DNA of 14,712 nucleotides from DALYLB01 sp046154695 (GTDB lineage Bacteria; Acidobacteriota; Blastocatellia; RBC074): the NCBI GenBank assembly GCA_046154695.1, contig JBJXFI010000436.1, positions 1 to 14,712 of the forward strand, written 5' to 3'. The notes under the pieces are model-generated. The model saw nothing but the letters and a program-made list of their open reading frames with translations. It did no database searches and had not been told where the DNA came from. The position numbers were made by a program, and so were the translations under genes. Every line of letters starts with the position of its first letter. Positions within the stretch are counted from its first letter, which is position 1. Shown piece by piece: positions 1 through 8,165 of this stretch.

Positions 1-195
1 CGGATGCGGGCCGCGGGCGTTTCGGTCGAATACGGCGAACTCCAATCCGACCACGGCCACGATGGATTTCTCGCCGAGCCGCAACAGCTCGCGCCCTTTA
101 TGCGCAGGACGCTCGACCCGCCCGTCGATGCATTCGCCCAGGCGCTCCCGTCGCACCGGCCGCCGCATCCGCTCACTCCCGGGAATCCGCTCTGA
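1..195 (+). CDS. metX: Homoserine O-acyltransferase (MetX-type), C-terminal fragment
   Basis: Only the last 64 residues are in the window; the gene begins upstream. MetX is an alpha/beta-hydrolase that acylates homoserine in methionine synthesis. The fragment reads as a beta strand (VSVEYGEL) followed by SDHGHDGFL. This matches the family's C-terminal block, where the His of GHD (codon 58-60) is the catalytic triad histidine. The helix QQLAPFMRRTL matches the usual closing helix. After it comes a Pro-rich tail of about 25 residues (DPPVDAFAQ to the stop), longer than the usual MetX end. No terminator is evident before the tRNA promoter. Seen: the reading frame and the GHDGFL block. Known: the family role. 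Uncertain: the substrate (homoserine or serine) and the acyl donor, because the body of the enzyme is missing. Other alpha/beta-hydrolases are possible but fit less well. Confidence 0.72.
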   Translation, partial: RMRAAGVSVEYGELQSDHGHDGFLAEPQQLAPFMRRTLDPPVDAFAQALPSHRPPHPLTPGNPL

Positions 196-236
196 TCTCC
201 GCGGAAGGAGAGCGGCGCAGGATGTTGGGCTGCTAC

Positions 237-265
237 TTGACGATGTCGTTGTCAATCTGTAAAAT
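237..265 (+). promoter_or_regulatory. Sigma-70 promoter for tRNA-His
   Basis: The -35 hexamer TTGACG (237-242) and -10 hexamer TAAAAT (260-265) are separated by exactly 17 nt. The predicted transcription start is near 272, about 11 nt before the tRNA. This is the clearest housekeeping promoter in the window, and its placement fits a tRNA gene. Confidence 0.7.
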
Positions 266-282
266 CCCACTTTCCTTTTTGT

Positions 283-359
<77 letters not shown>

Positions 360-571
360 TTCCTTGTTCCGGCCTGATCGGAATCGATGCAAGATCGTCA
401 ACCGCATCGATCATACCCGCCAGACATAACGTTAGGTTACCTACATTCATTGCGACAGGAATGAGGCCGAATGCCGGAGCGCCCGTTCTTGAGGCGGGGC
501 CGTTTTCCGTTTCGGCATGGGGCGCCGATGGGGCGAGGGGACAACGCACGAATAAGCGAGAGAAAGGCAAT

Positions 572-2428
572 ATGACTGAGGAAAAAAAGAAGAAGGGAAT
601 CAAGTCTTCCGAGGCCTGGCAGGAGGCGAGGGCACTGGTGCGGGCGGCCCGCTGGCGGCTGGCATTGGGGGCCGTTCTGATGCTCATCAACCGGCTGGTG
701 GGTCTGGTGCTGCCGGCGTCCTCGAAGTATCTGATCGATGAGGTCATCGGAAAGCAGCGGGCGGAACTGATCGGCCTGGTTGCGCTGGCCGCGGGGGCGG
801 CGACGCTGGTGCAGGCGGTCACATCGTTTTCGCTGTCGCAGATTCTGGGGGTCGCGGCGCAGCGGGCGATCACCGAGATGCGCAAGCGCGTGATGGCCAA
901 GATCGCGCGGCTGCCGATCCGATATTTCGATTCGACGCAGACCGGCAAGCTGATCTCACGGATCATGAACGACGCCGAGGGCATTCGAAACCTGGTCGGC
1001 ACGGGGCTCGTGCAATTGACGGGAAGCCTGATCACGGCGGTCATCGCGCTCGGCGTCCTGTTCTGGCTGAACTGGCGGCTGACCAGCGTGACGATCGTCG
1101 TGCTTCTCAGCTTCGGGGGCGGACTGGCCTTCGCGTTTCGAAAGCTTCGGCCGCTTTTCCGCCTGCGCGGCGAGATTCAGAGCGAATTGACGGGACGGCT
1201 GGGCGAGTCGCTGGGAGGCATTCGAATCGTCAAGGCATACACGGCCGAGAAGCGGGAGGAACTGGTCTTCGCGCGCGGCGCGCACCGGCTCTTCCGCAAT
1301 GTCGCGAAATCGATGACGGGCGTATCGGCGATCACCTCCTTCTCCGCGCTTGTCGTCGGGGCGATCGGCGTCGTGATGATCACCATCGGCGGCCAGGCGG
1401 TGCTCGAGGGGTCGATGACGCTCGGCGACATGTTCATGTACATCGCCTTCACCGGGTTGATGGCGATGCCGGTGATCGAGATCGCGGCCATCGGCACGCA
1501 GATCACCGAGGCCTTCGCCGGGCTCGATCGCATCCGCGAGATCCTGAATATGAGGACCGAGGATGACGAGGATGCCCAGCGCGAGTCCATTCGCGAGATT
1601 CGCGGAGAGGTCGCGTTCGAGGGCGTGAGCTTCGAGTACGACGAAGGCGTCCCGGTACTCAGGAATCTCTCGTTCGAGGCGCCGGCCGGCTCGACGACCG
1701 CGCTGGTCGGCTCCAGCGGTTCGGGCAAGAGCACGCTGATCAGTCTGGTGATGAATTTCAATCAGCCCCAGACGGGCCGGGTGCGGGTCGACGGGCGCGA
1801 CCTCGCGTCGCTCAAGCTCCGGGAGTACCGCGAACATCTCGGCGTCGTTCTGCAGGACAATTTCCTCTTCGACGGAACGATCGAGGAGAACATCCGATTC
1901 TCCAATCCGAACGCTTCGCGCGAAGCCGTCCGCAACGTCAGCCGGATCGCCCATTGCGATGAATTCATCGAGGGGTTCGAGAAGAAGTACGAGACCATCG
2001 TCGGCGAACGGGGCGTCAAACTCTCGGGCGGGCAGCGCCAGCGCATCGCAATCGCCCGCGCCCTGCTCGCCGATCCGAAGATCCTCATTCTCGATGAGGC
2101 GACCTCCAGCCTCGACAGCGAGAGCGAGGCCATGATTCAGGAGGGGCTGCGGTCGCTGCGCCAGGGGCGGACGACGTTCGTGATCGCGCATCGCCTCTCC
2201 ACGATCCGCAGCGCGGATCAGATCCTCGTCCTCGAAGCCGGCGAGATTGTCGAACGCGGAACCCACGAGCAGTTGATCGCCGTCAACGGACGATACAAAC
2301 AACTCTACGACAAGCAGTACCGGTTCGAGACCGATCAGTTCTTCAATCCCGGCGAGGATTTCACGCCGGAGCCGCCTCGCGTCGAACTCGAACGGAAGCC
2401 CGCTTCCCCTCGAATGTCGGGGCTGTAA
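572..2428 (+). CDS. ABC exporter, fused membrane and ATPase domains (MsbA/ABCB type)
   Basis: A 618-residue half-transporter that should work as a homodimer in the inner membrane to export a lipid, drug or peptide. Residues about 25-310 form a six-helix exporter membrane domain, including the coupling-helix region around RYFDSTQTGKL. The ATPase domain is complete: Walker A GSSGSGKST (380-388), Q-loop Q428, signature LSGGQ (484-488), Walker B ILILDEA (504-510) and switch His540. All catalytic residues are present. A Glu/Pro-rich tail of about 40 residues ends the protein. I chose ATG 572 because AGAAAGG lies just upstream and the product starts with a normal charged Lys-rich cytosolic end; the same frame open further upstream runs through the tRNA. 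Substrate is unknown. The downstream DUF6526-type gene is 95 nt away, with a large inverted repeat between. Confidence 0.93.
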   Translation: MTEEKKKKGIKSSEAWQEARALVRAARWRLALGAVLMLINRLVGLVLPASSKYLIDEVIGKQRAELIGLVALAAGAATLVQAVTSFSLSQILGVAAQRAITEMRKRVMAKIARLPIRYFDSTQTGKLISRIMNDAEGIRNLVGTGLVQLTGSLITAVIALGVLFWLNWRLTSVTIVVLLSFGGGLAFAFRKLRPLFRLRGEIQSELTGRLGESLGGIRIVKAYTAEKREELVFARGAHRLFRNVAKSMTGVSAITSFSALVVGAIGVVMITIGGQAVLEGSMTLGDMFMYIAFTGLMAMPVIEIAAIGTQITEAFAGLDRIREILNMRTEDDEDAQRESIREIRGEVAFEGVSFEYDEGVPVLRNLSFEAPAGSTTALVGSSGSGKSTLISLVMNFNQPQTGRVRVDGRDLASLKLREYREHLGVVLQDNFLFDGTIEENIRFSNPNASREAVRNVSRIAHCDEFIEGFEKKYETIVGERGVKLSGGQRQRIAIARALLADPKILILDEATSSLDSESEAMIQEGLRSLRQGRTTFVIAHRLSTIRSADQILVLEAGEIVERGTHEQLIAVNGRYKQLYDKQYRFETDQFFNPGEDFTPEPPRVELERKPASPRMSGL

Positions 2429-2449
2429 TGTCGGGAGGCCGTGAAAATC

Positions 2450-2503
2450 GTTTGGAGTTCCGCCTTCCGCATAAGAAGACCGCCTGAAGGCGGAACTCCA
2501 AAC
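2450..2503. repeat. Perfect 18-bp inverted repeat
   Basis: The left arm GTTTGGAGTTCCGCCTTC (2450-2467) is the exact reverse complement of the right arm GAAGGCGGAACTCCAAAC (2486-2503), with an 18-nt loop. A second hairpin is nested at the right arm (CCGCCT-GA-AGGCGG, 2480-2493). This looks like two copies of a short dispersed palindromic element facing each other (REP/BIME-like) rather than a simple terminator, because no T-run follows. It ends 7 nt before the Shine-Dalgarno of the next gene, so it could also affect read-through or translation. Confidence 0.85.
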
Positions 2504-2523
2504 AGTACCCAAGGAGAGCATTG

Positions 2524-2961
2524 ATGAGCGAATCAACCCAGAACTATTCGAATCACGTGCGCTGGCACGCCCCGTTCCATTTTGTGCTGACCCCGATCCT
2601 GGTGATCCATCTGATCTGGACGATCGTGTGCCTGGTGATGGATCCGGGATTCGCGACGGCCGAGGCGCTGCTTCTGTCGATCGGCCTCGTTATTATGTTT
2701 TTCCTGGTCCGCGTCAATCCGCTGCGAGCGCAGGATCGAGTGATTCGCCTGGAGGAGCGGATGCGTTATCAGCGCGTACTCCCGCCGGACCTGGCGGCGC
2801 GGGCCGATGACCTCCGCCCCGCCTTCATGGTGGCGCTGCGATTCGCCTCCGATGAGGAACTGGCCGGCCTCGTTCAACAGGTTCTTGCCGGAAATTTCGC
2901 CAAGCCCGATGAGGTGAAGCGGGCGATCAGGAATTGGCGCAGCGACCATTTTCGCGTCTGA
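2524..2961 (+). CDS. DUF6526-type small membrane protein
   Basis: A 145-residue protein of unknown function. It opens with a polar stretch (SESTQNYSNHVRWH) followed by two hydrophobic helices at about residues 17-40 and 44-64. A basic cytosolic domain follows (LRAQDRVIRLEERMR, then LPPDLAAR and VALRFASDEEL). The NH.R.H start, the QDR-RLEE-R block and the ALRFASD..EL block are hallmarks I associate with the DUF6526 family, and the length fits. ATG 2524 has AAGGAG 7 nt upstream (2511-2516). TTG 2521 in the same frame is the less likely start. The gene may be co-transcribed with the ABC exporter 95 nt upstream, but the inverted repeat between them leaves that open. No catalytic motif is visible. 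Confidence 0.8.
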   Translation: MSESTQNYSNHVRWHAPFHFVLTPILVIHLIWTIVCLVMDPGFATAEALLLSIGLVIMFFLVRVNPLRAQDRVIRLEERMRYQRVLPPDLAARADDLRPAFMVALRFASDEELAGLVQQVLAGNFAKPDEVKRAIRNWRSDHFRV

Positions 2962-2976
2962 GCCACCTCGTCGCCG

Positions 2977-3028
2977 GGGCAGCGGCCGGAGAAGGGGGAG
3001 CGCCCCCCCCTTCTCCGGCTGACTGCCC
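2977..3028. terminator. Long GC-rich hairpin after the DUF6526 gene
   Basis: The inner arms GCCGGAGAAGGGGG (2985-2998) and CCCCCTTCTCCGGC (3006-3019) are perfectly complementary over 14 bp with a 7-nt loop. Outer arms GGGCAG (2977-2982) and CTGCCC (3023-3028) extend the stem. It starts 15 nt after the stop codon, where a terminator is expected. There is no U-tract directly after it, so it could instead be a dispersed palindrome or an RNA 3' stabiliser. Confidence 0.5.
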
Positions 3029-3209
3029 GAGGCCATGCTAAAATTTTCGCCCCGCCAAGAAGATTGCTGGTTATACTAGGGGTTATGCAGTAATCTAACC
3101 GCGTACGGCAGCCTTCCTCGGCTGCTGGCTTTTCCCACACGCATTTGCCTTGTGAACTCATCAGCCGTCTTGAGGGGGGTTGTAATCTTTCTATGGAGAA
3201 TTCATTAAA

Positions 3210-4781
3210 ATGCCTAAGAGAATGCTCGAGGATCTAGGAGAGAAAGGGCTGGCTCCCGCGCTGGCGGAGCCGGAGGCGCTTCGCGTTGCGGCCGCACTCG
3301 AACAATTGACCGGATGGACCGTCTATCCGAGGTCGATCGCGGGGAATGACGGATCGCTCTATTTTCTGGGGCGGGTCGGGACGGGAAAACGATTGGGGAT
3401 ATTATCCTCGGGGGAATCGGTTGGCGGCGGATTTTCGGGAGAAGCGGGGCCTGTTCTCGTGGATGGGGAGACGCTGCGCCTGACGCGGTGCGAGCCGGAC
3501 GCGGGAAACGCGGCCGCATTGCGGGCGGTCTTCCCGTTTTTGCGTCCGCGGACCCTCGGGTTGAAGAAGTCCGCCGGATGCGGGGACCGACTGGGGCTGG
3601 CGACCCCCGGCCATATACGCGCGATTCGCGGCTCCTCGATGGCCCCGATCCTCGCCCAGCAATCGATTCGTGAAAATGCGCGAACCGGCCGAACCCCGCA
3701 GGAGGTCATGGATGACGCGACCTGGGGGATTTTTCAGGAGGGATGGCGCGAAGGATATGGCGCCGATGCCGACCACCTGAAGACGACCGCGGATATCGAT
3801 TCCTGCGCGGCCGCCGGATTCACCTTCTACACAATCGATCCCGGCGAACACGTGGACAATGCCGCGAACACCGCGCCTGTGGCGGCGCTTCGCGAGATGG
3901 TCGCCGCGCTTCCGTGGGCGGCGCTGGACGCCACCTGGGAGCAGACGGTCCGCGCGCTTGGCTCCGCCCCCATCGACCTGAAGTCGTTTCAGCACACCAT
4001 TACCGAGGAAGAGCTGTTGCGCGCGGCGGCCAAATACGGGCGCGTCGTCGCCCATACGGTCAACATGTACCGCCACCTCGAACAGGTCATGGGCGGCACG
4101 CCTTTTGAACTGGAAATGAGCGTGGACGAGACGGAGACGGTGACGACGGTCTCCGAGCACATCTATATCGCCCATGAATTGAGGCGGCTGGGCGTCCAAT
4201 GGGTCAGCCTGGCGCCGCGCTATGTCGGCGATTTCGAGAAGGGCGTCGATTACATCGGCGACCTCGGCGAATTCGAGCGATCCTTTGCCCAGCACCTGGC
4301 CGTCTCCCTCGCTTTCGGCCCCTACAAACTCAGTCTGCACTCCGGCTCGGACAAGTTCAGCGTCTACCCGATCGCCTCCCGGATCGCCGGTGAACTGGTC
4401 CACCTCAAAACGGCGGGGACGAGTTATCTGGAGGCGCTGCGCGCCATCGGCGCCATCGCGCCCGCCCTCTTTCGCGGGATTGCGGATTTCGCGCGGGAAC
4501 GCTATCCGATCGACCGGGCCAGCTATCACGTCTCGGCCGAAGTCGCGAGGATGCCGGATCCGGCCGGGCTCGCCGACGAGCAACTGGCCTCGCTGCTGGA
4601 TGATTTCCACGCGCGCGAGATTCTTCACGTGACCTTCGGCTCGGTTCTCCACCATCCGGAGTTCCGCGCCTCCTTCTTCGAAACCCTCAGGAGCGATGAA
4701 GAGGTCTATTACCGAATGCTGGAGACCCACTTCGGCAAACATTTCGCGCCATTTCACGATGCGGCAGCGCAAACCCGATAA
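3210..4781 (+). CDS. uxaE: Tagaturonate/fructuronate epimerase (UxaE family)
   Basis: A 523-residue cytosolic protein. I recognise it as the UxaE family, first described in Thermotoga, which interconverts D-tagaturonate and D-fructuronate in hexuronate breakdown. Family-like blocks are GYGADADHLKTTADID (about residues 181-196), FTFYTIDPGEHVDN (about 203-216), LKSFQHTIT, ELEMSVDETE, WVSLAPRY and KLSLHSGSDKFSVYP. The many conserved His, Asp and Glu residues in these blocks suggest a metal-dependent barrel-type active site, but I cannot assign ligands with certainty. The first 130 residues are more variable. ATG 3210 follows GGAG at 3195-3198 (spacing 11 nt, rather long). The next gene starts 15 nt after the stop and encodes the reductase for the next pathway step, which strengthens the call. 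No isomerase, dehydratase or transporter of the pathway is in the window. Confidence 0.85.
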   Translation: MPKRMLEDLGEKGLAPALAEPEALRVAAALEQLTGWTVYPRSIAGNDGSLYFLGRVGTGKRLGILSSGESVGGGFSGEAGPVLVDGETLRLTRCEPDAGNAAALRAVFPFLRPRTLGLKKSAGCGDRLGLATPGHIRAIRGSSMAPILAQQSIRENARTGRTPQEVMDDATWGIFQEGWREGYGADADHLKTTADIDSCAAAGFTFYTIDPGEHVDNAANTAPVAALREMVAALPWAALDATWEQTVRALGSAPIDLKSFQHTITEEELLRAAAKYGRVVAHTVNMYRHLEQVMGGTPFELEMSVDETETVTTVSEHIYIAHELRRLGVQWVSLAPRYVGDFEKGVDYIGDLGEFERSFAQHLAVSLAFGPYKLSLHSGSDKFSVYPIASRIAGELVHLKTAGTSYLEALRAIGAIAPALFRGIADFARERYPIDRASYHVSAEVARMPDPAGLADEQLASLLDDFHAREILHVTFGSVLHHPEFRASFFETLRSDEEVYYRMLETHFGKHFAPFHDAAAQTR

Positions 4782-4796
4782 GCGAGACGATCGACG

Positions 4797-5627
4797 ATGA
4801 ATCTGACTGAGATGACGAAACTGTATGACTTTACGGGCCGCACGGTCGTGATCACGGGCGGAACGGGCGTTCTCTGCGGGACCATGGCGAGGGCCCTGGT
4901 CGGCTGCGGCGCCCAGGTCGCCATCCTGGCGCGCACCCGGGAAAAGGGCGAGGACTCGATCGCCGGCCTCGCCGGACCGGGCCGCGCCATCATCGTTCAG
5001 GGGGACGTCCTGCAGCCGGAAACCCTCGAACAGGCGACCCGCGAAGTCCTCGATGCATTCGGCCGCATCGACGGCCTGATCAACGGCGCCGGCGGAAACA
5101 GTCCACAGGCGACCACCCGGCCCGATCTGACCTTTTTCAACCTTCCCCAGGAAGGGCTCAAATACGTCTTCGATCTGAATATGCTCGGAACCATTCTCCC
5201 CTGCCAGATCTTCGGCAGGCAGATGGCCGAGCAGGGAGACGGCGTCATCCTGAACGTCTCCTCGATGAGCGCTGCCCGGCCATTGACACGTGTGATAGGC
5301 TACTCCGCGGCGAAAGCCGGCATCAACAACTTTACCCAATGGCTGGCCGTTCACCTGGCGCAGCAATACTCCCCGCGAATCCGCGTAAATGCCATTGCAC
5401 CCGGTTTCTTCCTTGGTGAACAGAATCGCAATCTGTTGATCGACCCGGAGACGAAACAATTGACTCCCCGCGGACAGAGCATCATCGCCCATACTCCCAT
5501 GGGCCGGTTCGGCGACCCGGAGGACCTTCTCGGGGCGACCCTCTGGCTTTTATCCCCTGCCTCGGCTTTTGTGACTGGTATCGTTGTACCCGTGGATGGA
5601 GGATTTTCCGCCTTTAGCGGAGTCTGA
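4797..5627 (+). CDS. uxuB: SDR-type D-fructuronate reductase / mannonate oxidoreductase (UxuB-like)
   Basis: A 276-residue classical short-chain dehydrogenase that probably reduces D-fructuronate to D-mannonate with NAD(P)H. The Rossmann glycine motif is TGGTGVLCG (20-28), the NAG-like motif is NGAGG (96-100), and the catalytic tetrad is N128, S156, Y169 and K173 (YSAAK). The C-terminal half, NAIAPGFFLGEQNRNLL followed by HTPMGRFGDPEDL and VVPVDGGFSAFSGV, is the pattern of the SDR-type mannonate oxidoreductases (YjmF/UxuB of Bacillus) and not that of the unrelated long-chain UxuB of E. coli. It lies 15 nt behind uxaE, consistent with one transcript. The start is uncertain: ATG 4797 has only a weak Shine-Dalgarno, and ATG 4812 is possible. 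The exact substrate among related keto-sugar acids cannot be read from the sequence alone. Confidence 0.85.
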   Translation: MNLTEMTKLYDFTGRTVVITGGTGVLCGTMARALVGCGAQVAILARTREKGEDSIAGLAGPGRAIIVQGDVLQPETLEQATREVLDAFGRIDGLINGAGGNSPQATTRPDLTFFNLPQEGLKYVFDLNMLGTILPCQIFGRQMAEQGDGVILNVSSMSAARPLTRVIGYSAAKAGINNFTQWLAVHLAQQYSPRIRVNAIAPGFFLGEQNRNLLIDPETKQLTPRGQSIIAHTPMGRFGDPEDLLGATLWLLSPASAFVTGIVVPVDGGFSAFSGV

Positions 5628-5744
5628 CGATCTCCCCGGGCGTGGTTTCATTGCTATCGGTTTCTCTCTTTCTCGCGCGGTTTCCATGAGCGGCTCCGGC
5701 TATTTCAGGGGCGCAACGGGCGGATCGTCGCGAGTGATGAGTCC

Positions 5745-5750
5745 TATAAT
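5745..5750 (+). promoter_or_regulatory. Possible -10 box for the histidine kinase operon
   Basis: A perfect TATAAT lies in the 153-nt gap before the kinase gene, about 31 nt upstream of its start codon. At 17-nt spacing the -35 position reads GGATCG, a poor match, so an activator or another sigma factor might be needed. Transcription would start near 5757 and leave a leader of about 25 nt. Confidence 0.35.
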
Positions 5751-5780
5751 TGCTCTGCTTGTCACCCGTGTCATTGCGCG

Positions 5781-8078
5781 ATGAGTTGGTACGTAGTCCT
5801 ATCATTATTGGTTTGTTTGACGGCGACGATCTGGTCGATCTTCAATCTGACCCAACAGAGAGAATGGCGGCTGGGCATCCTGACCGTGACGGTCGCCTAT
5901 CTGACGCTGCGTTATCTGCTCGAGTTTCTTCATGGCATTGGGTACGGAAACGGGCCGAATGAGTGGGGAGAGATCGAGGGGCTTGCGACCAGCCTCTGGG
6001 CGCTGCTGGTTGTGGTGCTGCTCGGCCAGATGCTGCGGATGCGCAAGCGGGCGGAGGACGCCGTCCGCGAGAGCGAGATCACGTACCGGGGGCTTTTCGA
6101 GGCGACGGATGACGCCATTGTGCTCGTGGATCGAGAGACGAGATCGCTGATCGATGTCAATCGCGCCGCGTGCGAACGCTATGGCTACCCCCGGGCAGAG
6201 ATGCTCCAGATGCAGATTTCGGACCTCTCCTCCGAGCCGCGGATCACGCGGGAATCCCTCGAGACCGGCGAACGGCGCATTCCCATACGATACCATCGAA
6301 AGCGGGATGGTTCGACCTTTCCGGTCGAAATCACCCGCAGCCAGTTCAATCAGAACGGGCGGCCGATGATCGTCTGCGTCATCCGGGATATCACCGAGAG
6401 AAAAAAGGCGGAAGAACTCTCGCGCCGGCGGGAGCAGCAGCTGAGGATGCACAATCAGGCCCTCGGCCAGTTGTCGCGAAGCGAGGCCTGGGAGCGGGGC
6501 GGACTGCATGCCGCGTTTCAGGAGATCGCCAAGGTCGCGGCCCGCGCGCTCGAGGTCGAGCGCGTCAGCATCTGGCTCTTTGACAGGGGGCGAACGAAGA
6601 TCATCTGCCGCGACCTCTATGAGCGAAGCTGGAACCGGCACTCTTCCGGGTTCTCTCTCTTCGCGAGCGATCATCCCTCATATTTCAAAGCCCTCTCGCT
6701 CAACCGCGTGATCGCCGTCGATGACGTCTTCGCGGATCCGCGAACCCGGGAGTTTTCAGAGACCTATCTCAAACCGAACGCGATCACCTCCATGCTCGAC
6801 GCGCCGATCCGGTTGCAGGGCAGAAGCGTCGGCGTGATCTGCCACGAACAGGTCGGCCGGGCGCGGAACTGGTCTCCGGAAGATGAGGCGTTCGTCGGAT
6901 CGGTCGCCGATTTCGTCGCGATCGCGCTCGAAGCCGAGGATCGGAAGCGCGCCCAAATCGCCCTCACCGAGAGCGAGGAGCGCTATCGAGCCCTCTACGA
7001 AGACATTCCGTCGATGTACTTCACGCTCGACACGGAGGGAAAGATCCTTTCGGTCAACCGGTACGGGCTGGAGCATCTTGGATATTCGACGCTCGAATTG
7101 ATCGGGCATCCGGTGCTCAATCTCTTTTACGAGGAGGACCGGGAGGCCGCGAAACGGCAGCTCGCCATGTGCCTGAAATATCCCGAAAAGATCTCGGAAT
7201 GGGAGTTTCGAAAGGTCTGCAAGGACGGCCGCGTCATCTGGGTCCGGGAATATGTCCGGGTGCGGCGCGGCACGGACGATCATCTGGTCTTCCTCGTCGT
7301 CTGTGAGGACATCACCGAGCGCAAGCAGGCCGAGGAACAGGTGCGGCAGTTCAACCTGGAGCTCGAGCAGCGCGTCGTCGAGCGGACGGCGCAGCTCCAG
7401 GCCGCGAACAAGGAGCTCGAATCGTTCAGCTACTCCGCCTCGCACGATTTGCGGGCACCGCTGCGCTCGATCAGCGGGTTCAGCGAGGCCCTGCTCAGCG
7501 ATTACGCGGACAGGCTCGACGCCAAGGCGGAGGACTATCTCAAGCGCATCCGGATGGCCAGCAAGCGGATGTCGCAACTGATCGACGCGCTCCTCTCCCT
7601 CTCCCGGATCACCCGCCGGGAAATGCGTCGCACCAGCGTCGATCTGAGCGAGATCGCCCACAGCATCGCCTCGGATCTGCGGGCGGCGAGCCCGGACCGC
7701 CGCGTGGAGTTCGTCATCACGGACGGATTGAAAGCCAATGCCGATCCCACGCTGATGCGAATTCTGCTGGAGAATCTACTCGGAAATGCCTGGAAATACA
7801 CCGCGCGATCCGAACATCCCCGCATCGAACTCGGATCGACGGGGGCCGAGGGTGGACTCACCTATTTTGTGCGGGATAACGGCGTCGGCTTCGATTCCGA
7901 GCTTGCCGAAACCCTGTTTATGCCCTTTCACCGGCTGCACTCGAAAAAGGAGTTCGAAGGGGAGGGGATCGGGTTGACGACGGTCCATCGGATTATGCAG
8001 CGACACGGAGGGCGCGTCTGGGCCGAGGGACGAGTGGATCAGGGCGCGGCCTTCTATTTCAAATTCAACGCCTCGTGA
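5781..8078 (+). CDS. Membrane-anchored PAS-GAF-PAS sensor histidine kinase
   Basis: A 765-residue kinase. The N-terminus has three hydrophobic helices (about 3-21, 32-51, 69-86). A first PAS domain follows (about 96-212, ending in RDITERKKAE), then a GAF domain (about 225-390), a second PAS/PAC unit (about 397-518, ending CEDITERKQAE) and a coiled coil (about 519-548). The HisKA domain carries the phospho-acceptor H555 in SASHDLRAPL. The ATPase domain has N-box ENLLGNAWKY (664-673), G1 DNGVG (699-703) and G2 GEGIG (727-731), so it should be active. There is no PHY domain and I see no bilin or heme signature, so the signal is unknown. The start has no clear Shine-Dalgarno, although the preceding TATAAT fits a short leader. 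The architecture is typical of kinases that pair with Rcp1-like single receivers, which is what follows. Confidence 0.92.
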   Translation: MSWYVVLSLLVCLTATIWSIFNLTQQREWRLGILTVTVAYLTLRYLLEFLHGIGYGNGPNEWGEIEGLATSLWALLVVVLLGQMLRMRKRAEDAVRESEITYRGLFEATDDAIVLVDRETRSLIDVNRAACERYGYPRAEMLQMQISDLSSEPRITRESLETGERRIPIRYHRKRDGSTFPVEITRSQFNQNGRPMIVCVIRDITERKKAEELSRRREQQLRMHNQALGQLSRSEAWERGGLHAAFQEIAKVAARALEVERVSIWLFDRGRTKIICRDLYERSWNRHSSGFSLFASDHPSYFKALSLNRVIAVDDVFADPRTREFSETYLKPNAITSMLDAPIRLQGRSVGVICHEQVGRARNWSPEDEAFVGSVADFVAIALEAEDRKRAQIALTESEERYRALYEDIPSMYFTLDTEGKILSVNRYGLEHLGYSTLELIGHPVLNLFYEEDREAAKRQLAMCLKYPEKISEWEFRKVCKDGRVIWVREYVRVRRGTDDHLVFLVVCEDITERKQAEEQVRQFNLELEQRVVERTAQLQAANKELESFSYSASHDLRAPLRSISGFSEALLSDYADRLDAKAEDYLKRIRMASKRMSQLIDALLSLSRITRREMRRTSVDLSEIAHSIASDLRAASPDRRVEFVITDGLKANADPTLMRILLENLLGNAWKYTARSEHPRIELGSTGAEGGLTYFVRDNGVGFDSELAETLFMPFHRLHSKKEFEGEGIGLTTVHRIMQRHGGRVWAEGRVDQGAAFYFKFNAS

Positions 8079-8113
8079 GGGCGCAAATTCCGGCGAAAGC
8101 GAAACGCGCAACA

Positions 8114-8147
8114 GCGGCGTCGAGCCGCCGCGCTCCAAACGCCGCCG
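8114..8147. repeat. Short GC-rich palindromic element
   Basis: GCGGC-GTCGA-GCCGC (8114-8128) forms a small hairpin, followed by CGCGCTCCAAAC and a CGCCG that can pair with CGGCG at 8115-8119. It lies in the 87-nt gap between kinase and receiver genes. The CTCCAAAC end (8133-8140) is also the outer end of the inverted repeat at 2450-2503, so the two may belong to related dispersed repeat families. Confidence 0.4.
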
Positions 8148-8165
8148 ATTTAGATGAGGTAATGG

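Noticed and set aside
956..2536. Long minus-strand open frame opposite the ABC exporter (526 codons)
   Set aside because: It is the mirror of a GC-rich real gene: the product is rich in Arg, Asp, Glu and Leu with no family resemblance, while the + strand shows complete ABC motifs.
2962..3209. Riboswitch or promoter upstream of uxaE
   Set aside because: TATACT at 3072-3077 looks like a -10 box, but no -35 match lies at the proper distance, and no known riboswitch core was recognised.
3402..5492. Long minus-strand open frame opposite uxaE and uxuB (696 codons)
   Set aside because: It spans two clearly real + strand genes and their junction and has no recognisable domain.
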